DNA of 8,516 nt from Terriglobia bacterium (GTDB lineage Bacteria > Acidobacteriota > Terriglobia > UBA7540), in contig JAIQGB010000328.1 in the NCBI GenBank assembly GCA_020072905.1, positions 1 through 8,516 of the forward strand. The letters run 5' to 3'. Made by a program: the position numbers and the translations under genes. The number at the start of each line of letters is the position of its first letter. Position 1 is the stretch's first letter. Of the stretch, positions 1 through 5,385 are shown piece by piece. Under the pieces are notes generated by a model. The model saw only the letters and a program-made list of their open reading frames with translations. It was not told the origin of the DNA and searched no databases.

Positions 1-74
1 AGTGCCTTGGCGATGCGGCCGAGCTGGCCCGGAGTGCTCTCCACCCAGGCCGTAATCTGTTTTGCCTTGGCCAT
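1..74 (-). CDS. ACT-domain protein, N-terminal fragment (window edge)
   Basis: Only the first 24 codons are present, reading MAKAKQITAWVESTPGQLGR and onwards; the gene runs off the left edge. The pattern of a beta strand followed by a TPGQLGRIAKAL-type turn and helix is the classic opening of an ACT domain, the small regulatory fold that binds amino acids or similar ligands. The start is supported by an AAGGAG Shine-Dalgarno sequence at 83-88, eight bases upstream of the ATG at 72-74. Stand-alone ACT proteins are common in bacteria and usually act as ligand sensors, but the ligand cannot be told from so short a fragment. It is divergent from the ribokinase gene and probably not part of the sugar cluster. 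Confidence 0.7.
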   Translation of the reverse strand, partial: MAKAKQITAWVESTPGQLGRIAKA

Positions 75-466
75 GCTTGTTTCTCCTTCGCAGCGACTGT
101 CGGTAAGAGTTGGAGTGCCCGCGCCCCGTCGGCGCACCAAAATGAGTAGAATAGAGAACTCGGAACTCCCCTCGTATCGGAGCCCCATCCGGCGGGGCAG
201 CCGTCCGGTCCGGAGCGGGCTCACGGGATTAGAGTATCGAGGGGTCGGTTGCAGCGTAAACATAGCGCAGGAAATCCCCTGTGTAAAGTCGCCTGGGCGC
301 GCCCGGTTTCCGGCCTCCCGCGGGGCGCGGCAGATCCGATATCGCGTTCCCTGTTGACCAGGCAGCTAACGGACCGCGCGGCTACCATCTTGACAATCCC
401 GGCAATCCGTGCGAATTGATGATGCCGGGCCGGCACAATTCTGTACGCATCGACCGAGGAGGCGCC
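75..466. other. Long divergent intergenic region
   Basis: This 392-bp stretch separates the leftward ACT gene from the rightward kinase gene, and no convincing gene is seen in it. It holds a perfect consensus -35 hexamer TTGACA at 390-395 facing the kinase, but no good -10 at the normal spacing, so a promoter is only weakly supported. Two palindromes stand out: GGGCGCGCCC at 295-304, and TGCCGGGCCGGCA at 423-435 (six-base arms around a central G), the latter between the -35 hexamer and the kinase start. GC-rich inverted repeats also lie at 121-134 and 182-198. In this GC-rich DNA such palindromes can arise by chance. No terminator, RNA gene or riboswitch was recognised. Confidence 0.4.
456..462 (+). 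promoter_or_regulatory. Ribosome binding site choosing a GTG start for the kinase
   Basis: GAGGAGG lies four bases before the GTG at 467. The alternative in-frame starts at 416 (TTG), 419 (ATG) and 422 (ATG) have no Shine-Dalgarno-like sequence and would add about 17 residues that PfkB kinases do not normally carry. The GTG at 467 is therefore preferred. Confidence 0.6.
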
Positions 467-1414
467 GTGGCGCGTCGCACTGAAGAGGTTCACGTGGTGG
501 TTGTGGGCAGCACCAATTTTGACGTGGTGGTCAAAGCCGGCCGCTTGCCCAAAGAGGGCGAGAGCATGCTGGCCACCAACCTGAAGTTCTTCCCGGGCGG
601 GAAGGGTGCGAACCAGGCGGTGGGCGCGGCGCGCCTGGGCGCCCGGACCACTTTCATCGGTTCGGTCGGCCAGGACATGATCGGTGACTTCCTGATTCGG
701 GGGCTCGAGTCCAACGCCATCGACACGACCTATGTGAAGCGCGACGCGCAGCGCAGCACCGGTTGCGCCCTCATCATGCTGTTTCCCAACGGCAACAACT
801 CGATCGTCGTGGACCCGGCCGCCAACTTCTCCTTGACTCCCGCCGACATTGAGCGCGCGGCAGAAGTGATTGCCCAAGCCGACGCGCTTTCGACGGTGCT
901 GGAGGTTCCGCTGGAGGTCGTGGAAGCGGCGCTGCGCACGGCGCGCAAGGCAGGCATTCTCACCGTGCTCGACGCCGGGCCGCCGCGCAACTGTCCCCCC
1001 GAGATTCTGAAGCTGGCGGATATTGTTTCGCCCAACGAGACGGAGCTGGAACAGCTGACGGGCGAAGAAATCTCCGGCCGCGTTTCGGCGCGCGAAGCGG
1101 CGGAGAAACTCCTCGACCTCGGGGTGAAGACGGTGGTCCTGAAGCTGGGCAGCGACGGCTCGATGCTCGTCACCGGCAAAAGCTCAAAGCACTTTCCGGC
1201 CTGCAAGGTGCGCGCCGTTGATCCCACGGCCGCCGGCGACGCCTTCACGGCCGCGCTCACCGTGCAGCTTGCCCAGGGCGCCAAGATGGATGCGGCGATT
1301 CGCTTCGCGAACCTGGCCGGGGCGCTGGCCGTCACCAAGCTTGGAGCGCAGCCTTCACTCCCCACTCTGGAGGAAGTGGAGGCTTTCGCGGCCCGCGCGG
1401 CGAAGACCCCTTGA
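467..1414 (+). CDS. rbsK: Ribokinase-like PfkB-family carbohydrate kinase
   Basis: This is predicted to phosphorylate ribose or a related sugar with ATP in the cytoplasm. From the GTG start the product is 315 residues, close to the usual 300-310 of ribokinases. It opens with the VVVVGSTNFDVVV strand and substrate-binding Asp (about 10-22), then the first PfkB signature GGKGANQAVGAARLGA (44-59). The ribokinase-type SPNETELEQLTG segment (188-199) and VVLKLGSDGSML (223-234) follow. The second PfkB signature DPTAAGDAF (252-260) carries the expected catalytic base Asp258, and the C-terminal GAQPSLPT (293-300) is also typical of ribokinases. All key motifs are intact. Substrate specificity within the PfkB family cannot be settled by motifs alone; other sugar or nucleoside kinases remain possible. 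The following PPC-protein gene is on the same strand after a 136-bp gap, so cotranscription is possible but not shown. Confidence 0.9.
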   Translation: MARRTEEVHVVVVGSTNFDVVVKAGRLPKEGESMLATNLKFFPGGKGANQAVGAARLGARTTFIGSVGQDMIGDFLIRGLESNAIDTTYVKRDAQRSTGCALIMLFPNGNNSIVVDPAANFSLTPADIERAAEVIAQADALSTVLEVPLEVVEAALRTARKAGILTVLDAGPPRNCPPEILKLADIVSPNETELEQLTGEEISGRVSAREAAEKLLDLGVKTVVLKLGSDGSMLVTGKSSKHFPACKVRAVDPTAAGDAFTAALTVQLAQGAKMDAAIRFANLAGALAVTKLGAQPSLPTLEEVEAFAARAAKTP

Positions 1415-1540
1415 TCCTTCCTCATCGAGTGGCGGCGCGATGAAGAAATTCCTGGAACTCAGCCATCCACAGCGCCTCGAACGCGGCGGGTCGTTCCCGG
1501 GGCGGGCGTTTGCGGAAATCAGCTGAGCGTTTGGAGTCAT

Positions 1541-1545
1541 GGAGG
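1541..1545 (+). promoter_or_regulatory. Ribosome binding site of the exported PPC-domain gene
   Basis: GGAGG lies five bases before the ATG at 1551. It favours that start over the in-frame ATG at 1539, which overlaps it. The choice places the MKKR signal-peptide n-region exactly at the N-terminus. Confidence 0.6.
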
Positions 1546-1550
1546 CGGAC

Positions 1551-2102
1551 ATGAAGAAGCGATTATTCCTCGCAGCGCTCTGCGGCGCCCTCCTTCCCGG
1601 CGCGGTGGCACGAGGCGGAGTTCCGCCGGAACTCGCAGCGCACCCGCCCATAGCGGCTGCCAAAGCGGCAGATCGCGACGCGGTCCCGGACGCCTACACC
1701 GCGACGAGCCAATTCCAGCGCATTGTTGTGGTGAGGCTCAAAAACCAGGTGGATATGCTGGCGGGCCTGCGGCAAGCGGTGGCGCGCGAAAAGATCAAGA
1801 ACGCGGTCATCCTGAGCGGCGCCGGGTCGCTGGTGAGCTACCACGTCCATGTGGTCAGCAACACCACGCTCCAGGCCACCGAGGCTTTCTTCCAGGAGGA
1901 AGGCCCCTTCGATCTGCTCACCACCAACGGTTACATCCTCGAAGGCCGCGTGCACGCCCACATTTCGTTTGCGAACCCGCAAAAGGCCCTGGGCGGACAC
2001 CTCGAGCCTGGCACGCGCGTCTTCACGTTTGCGATCATCACGCTCGGCGTGCTCGACGATAAGGTCGAGATGAAGAGGTTCGACGATCAGACCTGGTGGT
2101 GA
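1551..2102 (+). CDS. Exported PPC/DUF296-domain protein
   Basis: The product is 183 residues. Residues 1-22 form a signal peptide: basic MKKR, then a hydrophobic stretch ending near GAVARG. Residues about 54-178 resemble the PPC (plant and prokaryote conserved, DUF296) domain, known from plant AT-hook proteins and from small bacterial proteins of unclear function. Visible hallmarks are the ILSGAGSL strand (87-94), the YHVHVV strand (97-102), the HAH motif (His135, His137) in GRVHAHISFA, and the GGHL motif with His150. In bacterial PPC proteins these last histidines form a metal-binding cluster. No AT-hook or other DNA-binding extension is seen, and export argues against a nucleoid role. Function is unknown; binding of a small molecule or metal in the periplasm is an inference. 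The gene lies downstream of the kinase on the same strand and converges on the toxin-antitoxin pair. Confidence 0.8.
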   Translation: MKKRLFLAALCGALLPGAVARGGVPPELAAHPPIAAAKAADRDAVPDAYTATSQFQRIVVVRLKNQVDMLAGLRQAVAREKIKNAVILSGAGSLVSYHVHVVSNTTLQATEAFFQEEGPFDLLTTNGYILEGRVHAHISFANPQKALGGHLEPGTRVFTFAIITLGVLDDKVEMKRFDDQTWW

Positions 2103-2148
2103 GCCTGCGGGCATCGCTGCGGATTTGATAGAAACGGGTGCTGACCTC

Positions 2149-2439
2149 TCAGGCTCGGGAAGGGAGCGCCTCTATCGAGAGTCGCGCGTTCAGCGCTGAG
2201 GCTATTTTGAGCAACGTCTTCAACTCCACGTTGTCGCCGCGTTCCAGACGCGAAATCACCGCGGGGCTCGTCTGGATTTTGGCAGCCAACTGTGTCTGCG
2301 TCAGACCACGCTTCTCGCGCAGTTCAGCCACGCGAACCGCGATCCTCAAGTCGTCAAGACCCTCTTTATAAGCACGACGGACTTGGGGGTTTCGCAAGGC
2401 GCGTTCCTTGAACTTTTGATATTCAGTCTTCTTCCTCAT
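2149..2439 (-). CDS. XRE-family HTH antitoxin (HigA-like)
   Basis: This 96-residue protein is the probable antitoxin of a type II toxin-antitoxin pair. A charged N-terminal segment (about 1-33) is followed by an XRE-type helix-turn-helix at about 34-80: VAELREKRGLTQTQLAAKI, then SPAVISRLERGDN, with the usual LTQxQLA and ISRLERG signatures. Such antitoxins bind their toxin and repress their own promoter through the HTH. Its ATG overlaps the toxin stop codon in an ATGA arrangement (2436-2439), which indicates translational coupling. A purine-rich AAGGAAGG lies just upstream inside the toxin gene. Codon use looks less GC-biased than in the flanking sugar genes, as is common for mobile toxin-antitoxin modules; no insertion boundary is visible. 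Confidence 0.88.
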   Translation of the reverse strand: MRKKTEYQKFKERALRNPQVRRAYKEGLDDLRIAVRVAELREKRGLTQTQLAAKIQTSPAVISRLERGDNVELKTLLKIASALNARLSIEALPSRA

Positions 2440-2792
2440 TGGTCCTTCCTTTTCATCTCTTGATCTTGAGCCATCCTTCGCTTGGCAATCAAGATGTCCT
2501 GGAGGGGCAACTTCGCGGTTCGCTTTGCCAGCATGTGAAGGAGCACGAAGGTCCGCGTGACGTCGCCATAGTACAGAATGCGATAGAGCGCCCGACCATA
2601 GTGGACCCGCAATTCACGAAGCGGGCCCTCGACCTGACTCGAATACGGGAATGGCAGGTGAGGTCCTCGCTCTTCCAGCATTCGGAGCACTTGCAGGACC
2701 TTTCCGAGCTGATCCTTGGGCAGTTGATGCAGAACGTCTCCGACCGGGTAGCGGCCCGCTTCATCGGCGTAAAATTCAACCTGCCACGCCAT
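2436..2792 (-). CDS. RelE/HigB-superfamily toxin (phage Gp49-like)
   Basis: This 118-residue protein is the probable toxin partner. The family signature is clear: GPLRELRVHYGRALYRILYY (about 56-75), then FVLLHMLAKRTAKLPLQDI (82-100) and an IAKRRM tail. This matches the Gp49-like/HigB group of the RelE/ParE superfamily, many of which cleave mRNA at the ribosome. Basic residues expected to serve in RNA binding or catalysis (Arg60, Arg67, Arg71, Lys90, Arg91) are present, so it looks intact. The toxin gene comes first in the operon, as in HigBA systems. The ATG at 2790-2792 has no Shine-Dalgarno sequence and lies seven bases after the -10 hexamer, suggesting a leaderless or nearly leaderless transcript. 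Confidence 0.88.
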   Translation of the reverse strand: MAWQVEFYADEAGRYPVGDVLHQLPKDQLGKVLQVLRMLEERGPHLPFPYSSQVEGPLRELRVHYGRALYRILYYGDVTRTFVLLHMLAKRTAKLPLQDILIAKRRMAQDQEMKRKDQ

Positions 2793-2799
2793 ATCTTAA

Positions 2800-2828
2800 A
2801 TGATATACCAGATACGATAGTCTGGCAA
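2800..2828 (-). promoter_or_regulatory. Toxin-antitoxin operon promoter with possible operator
   Basis: On the minus strand, TTGCCA (2823-2828) and TATCAT (2800-2805) are separated by exactly 17 bases, a good sigma-70-type arrangement. An inverted repeat CCAGA/TCTGG (2808-2812 and 2821-2825) lies in the spacer and overlaps the -35 element. Antitoxin autorepression operators commonly sit in this position. The predicted transcription start falls at or within a base or two of the toxin ATG. The hexamers are seen directly; use as promoter and operator is inferred. Confidence 0.55.
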
Positions 2829-2878
2829 GGATATTCGGTTGATGGCGGGCAACGGCGGGGAAGAACCTCGGTTTTCCG

Positions 2879-4297
2879 CTATTTCAGGATCAGGTTACCC
2901 AGAAAGCCGCGGTTTTCGCCACTCGCGTCAAGCACGCGAATACTGACGCGGAAGGCGCCGTCGGGAACGGGCACGGATTTCTCCAGCTTCACCACCTCGC
3001 GTGGATCGACGGCCTGGAGGTTCTCCCGGCTGAGTTCCTCACCCATCACGCTATAGAAAACCGCCTCGAGCGTTCCGGGGACGAACACACCGAAGACGCC
3101 CTTCAAGTTCACTTTTCCGCCCTCGACCTTGCCGGAAAGCGGCTCGCTGACGGCGCCCACATAGGCGGCGTCGCGGACGGGATTGGTGATGCGGGTCGGC
3201 GACCAGTAGATCGGGAAAGAATACTCCTCGCCCGGGTCGAGCTGGGCGTAGGGGCTGAGGAGCTCCGATTCGAGGAAGTAGGGCGTCTTCTTGGGGTCAT
3301 CCGGCAGAACTTGATCGTACACCCCGCGCGAAATGGTTCCCGGGCCGTCGTTCCAGGACTCGACGGACGCGCCGTCGGGATACTCCATGCCGGGGAAGTA
3401 TTTGAAATTCTCCACCAGCCCGATATCTTTCTGGCCGTTTACCACGGCGTACCAGCCGCGGTCGGAATCCGCCGCAATTTTGCCCACGCGGTAGAGGTAG
3501 TGGATGCGCAGAATCCGGCCGCCGTGCAGGACTTCGTAACTCGGGTGGCGGACGTCGCCGTAGGGCTTGTAGTAGCCCTCGGGGTATTTGCTCTGCGGGT
3601 TGAGCGGCACGTACATGTAAAGCTCGGGATTCGGCTTGGAAGGATCCTTCGCGTCGGCGGCGTCATTCTGGATGAGGTGCCAGATGCCCCAGCGGATTTG
3701 CCGCTTCGAGATGTTGCGCATCACTTGCTCGACTTTGATGCGCGTGGTGTTGGCGTAAACGTGAAAGGTCCGCACAAACTGCACGCCCGTGCGCGGGTCT
3801 TTGGGGCTGGTGACTTTCACCGCCACTTCGCCGGCATTATTGCTGGTGATTTCTGAATCGTACTTGCTGCCGTCCAGAATGTAATAGGGAATGCTCGGCC
3901 ATTCGTTGTCGTTGTTCCAGCCTTCCGGGCCAGGCCAGACCTTGTCGCCGCCGTAATTGGCCCAGCCGGCTTTCAAGTTGTTCTGCTCGGGGGGCATCAC
4001 CTTGCCGGCCAGGTCGGCGTTCACGAAAAAGTATTCCTGGTCGCCGAGCTGGAGCTGAATGGCGCGCCCGCCAAGTTCCGGGGCGATGTCCAGCGTGATC
4101 AGACCGTTCGTCAGGCGATAAACGTTCCAGCCCTTGTATTGTGTTCTTTCGACCTTAGCAGGGAATGAAGCAGCAGGTGATGCCATGGCAAGCCTCGTGG
4201 AAAGCAATGGAGATTCGCCCGGGCCGGTCGAAAGCACCAGCAGAGCGGCAGAAAGGGCGAGGAAAATCGCGAAGACGACGCGATGGCTTCGGGTCAT
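2879..4297 (-). CDS. Exported DUF4380 protein, mutarotase-like fold
   Basis: This 472-residue protein is the last gene of the sugar operon. Residues about 5-24 form a hydrophobic signal segment (VVFAIFLALSAALLVLS), so it is exported or anchored in the inner membrane. From about residue 50 it matches the DUF4380 pattern: YKGWNVYRLTNGLITLDIAPELGGR (54-78), the FVNADLAGK loop (91-99) and the NYGGDKVWPGPEGW motif (114-127). The fold is related to aldose-1-epimerase/galactose mutarotase, with the opening strands and GGR turn typical of that superfamily. Catalytic function is not established for DUF4380; carbohydrate binding or anomer conversion is an inference supported by the neighbouring mutarotase homologue and xylulokinase. 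The start is fixed by an ideal GGAGGT seven bases upstream. An in-frame ATG at 4351 would put a non-signal extension before the hydrophobic segment. Confidence 0.85.
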   Translation of the reverse strand: MTRSHRVVFAIFLALSAALLVLSTGPGESPLLSTRLAMASPAASFPAKVERTQYKGWNVYRLTNGLITLDIAPELGGRAIQLQLGDQEYFFVNADLAGKVMPPEQNNLKAGWANYGGDKVWPGPEGWNNDNEWPSIPYYILDGSKYDSEITSNNAGEVAVKVTSPKDPRTGVQFVRTFHVYANTTRIKVEQVMRNISKRQIRWGIWHLIQNDAADAKDPSKPNPELYMYVPLNPQSKYPEGYYKPYGDVRHPSYEVLHGGRILRIHYLYRVGKIAADSDRGWYAVVNGQKDIGLVENFKYFPGMEYPDGASVESWNDGPGTISRGVYDQVLPDDPKKTPYFLESELLSPYAQLDPGEEYSFPIYWSPTRITNPVRDAAYVGAVSEPLSGKVEGGKVNLKGVFGVFVPGTLEAVFYSVMGEELSRENLQAVDPREVVKLEKSVPVPDGAFRVSIRVLDASGENRGFLGNLILK

Positions 4298-4304
4298 CGG
4301 TTGC

Positions 4305-4310
4305 ACCTCC
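4305..4310 (-). promoter_or_regulatory. Ribosome binding site of the DUF4380 gene
   Basis: GGAGGT on the minus strand lies seven bases before the ATG at 4295-4297, within the 29-bp gap after the epimerase-like gene. It selects this start over the in-frame ATG at 4351, which would lie inside the upstream gene. Confidence 0.7.
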
Positions 4311-4326
4311 GGCGGCCGCAGGCTTA

Positions 4327-5352
4327 TCAAAAGCCCGTGGGGACGATCCAATAACTGGCCTTGAACGTCTTGCCGGGCTCGAGCGTGAGGAGTCCTTGGA
4401 ACTTGCCTTCGTGCTCGAGGTTGAAGGCGTTGGCCGGGCCGGTCATCGGCTCCAGGCAGATGAGCGTGTTATCGAGCGGCGCGTAGACAACCGCATAATC
4501 GTACTCCTTGCTGTAGAGCACTTCGATCTTCTCGGTCTGGCCTTTCGTCCAGATGTGCCCCAGACCCTTCGCGTCACGATCGAGATCGGAAAAGCCGGCG
4601 TCAACAAAGGCGTCGCCGAGCTTCACGCCCCGGGTTACGCCGGGCAGGAATCTCTCGGTCGGCTCCGTTTCTCCGGTGGGAATCAGCTCTCTCTCCGTAA
4701 GCCAGTGTTTCTTCGCGCCGATGCTCACCGTCCAGCCAGCGCGGGGGCCGTCGGGGCGGAAGTAAGGGTGATAGCCGAAGTGGACAGGCATCACGGAGTT
4801 GCCGACGTTGGTCACCTGCGTCGTGCATTCCAGTTTGCCGTCCTTGAGCCGATAGGTGATTTCATAGACGTGCGCGAAGGGGAAATTCGCCATCAGGTCA
4901 GGGTATTTGTAGAACTCCAGCCGCGAGGTGATGAACGCCCCAGCGGCCTCCGAGCCGCCGCTTTTGACGACTTCCGTCCGCGTGGTAGCGGTCGAGCCAG
5001 AAAATGGCGCTGGAGAGCAGGAAACTGCGCACCTCGGTGCGCCCGTAATTGAAAATGTAACTCTTCCAGTCGGGATGAAAACCCATCCCTGGAAGGATTC
5101 GGGAGCAATCAACACATCCTTGCCGTTGGCCTTGAATTCGTAGGCAAAGTTGCCGATATCGGGCACGAGGCCGACTTCCATCTTGCGCGCCGAGTCGCGC
5201 AGGTGGTACGTCACGTGGCCTTCGACAGTCTTCTTGGTGACCGAGTAGTTGCCGGTTTTCTTTGCTGCGGCCTGTTGTCCCACGGCGAAACCTCCTTGCG
5301 CCAGCGTCAGGATGGCCAGCGGCAGGATAAGCAAGATGCGACGATCCCTCAT
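4327..5352 (-). CDS. Exported aldose-1-epimerase-like protein with disrupted core
   Basis: The open frame gives 341 residues. Residues 1-25 are a signal peptide (MRDRR, then a hydrophobic run ending near GFAVGQQ). Residues about 35-88 and 127-341 match the aldose 1-epimerase (galactose mutarotase) family: VPDIGNFAYEFKANGKDVLIAPESF, TSRLEFYKYPDL, HFGYHPYF with catalytic-type His195, and CLEPMTGPANAFN with catalytic-type Glu301. The middle, about residues 89-126, does not look like an epimerase. It is a patch of branching-enzyme sequence read out of frame (see 4973-5086). In related proteins this place holds a longer segment with an APWANRL motif and the first catalytic His, so activity is probably lost or changed. 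The patch ends back in the epimerase frame. A moderate AAGGGG lies upstream of the ATG. It is the middle gene of the xylulokinase operon. It may be a pseudogene or an assembly artefact. Confidence 0.75.
   Translation of the reverse strand: MRDRRILLILPLAILTLAQGGFAVGQQAAAKKTGNYSVTKKTVEGHVTYHLRDSARKMEVGLVPDIGNFAYEFKANGKDVLIAPESFQGWVFIPTGRVTFSITGAPRCAVSCSPAPFSGSTATTRTEVVKSGGSEAAGAFITSRLEFYKYPDLMANFPFAHVYEITYRLKDGKLECTTQVTNVGNSVMPVHFGYHPYFRPDGPRAGWTVSIGAKKHWLTERELIPTGETEPTERFLPGVTRGVKLGDAFVDAGFSDLDRDAKGLGHIWTKGQTEKIEVLYSKEYDYAVVYAPLDNTLICLEPMTGPANAFNLEHEGKFQGLLTLEPGKTFKASYWIVPTGF
4973..5086 (-). pseudogene. glgB (glycogen branching enzyme) fragment inside the epimerase gene
   Basis: Read on the minus strand from the ATG at 5084-5086, in a frame different from the surrounding epimerase, these 38 codons give GFHPDW, KSYIFNYGR, TEVRSFLLSSA and IFWLDRYHADG in unbroken order. 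That string is the highly conserved stretch of GlgB branching enzymes just before the catalytic LRVDAV motif. It stops after HADG, where LRVDAV would follow, and the sequence returns to epimerase (EVVKSGG). No other glgB sequence is present in the window. The fragment is too short to be a gene. It marks a recombination, templated-replacement or assembly event. Confidence 0.8.
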
Positions 5353-5385
5353 GTTGGACCCCTTTCCCAGCGTCGGCCTGGGAAT

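Noticed and set aside
7..357. Plus-strand open frame across the left intergenic region
   Set aside because: It lies opposite the ACT gene start and reads as Arg/Pro/Ser-rich non-family sequence with no ribosome site.
221..1425. Minus-strand open frames opposite the ribokinase gene and its upstream region
   Set aside because: They have shadow-type composition, while the plus strand carries a complete, motif-rich PfkB kinase. No ribosome site or family signature supports them.
1440..1526. A 28-codon open frame (MKKFLELSHPQRLERGG and onwards) between the kinase and PPC genes
   Set aside because: It has a clean ATG and stop but no Shine-Dalgarno sequence and no recognisable product. At this length it is expected by chance.
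2103..2148. Possible terminator between the convergent PPC-protein and antitoxin genes
   Set aside because: Only a three-base-stem GCC/GGC hairpin was found, with no T-run. It is too weak to call.
5027..5042. Inverted repeat with seven-base arms (GCGCACC / GGTGCGC) inside the glgB-like patch
   Set aside because: It falls exactly on conserved GlgB codons for GRTEVR, so coding sequence explains it. It is not at either junction and need not be a recombination site or terminator.
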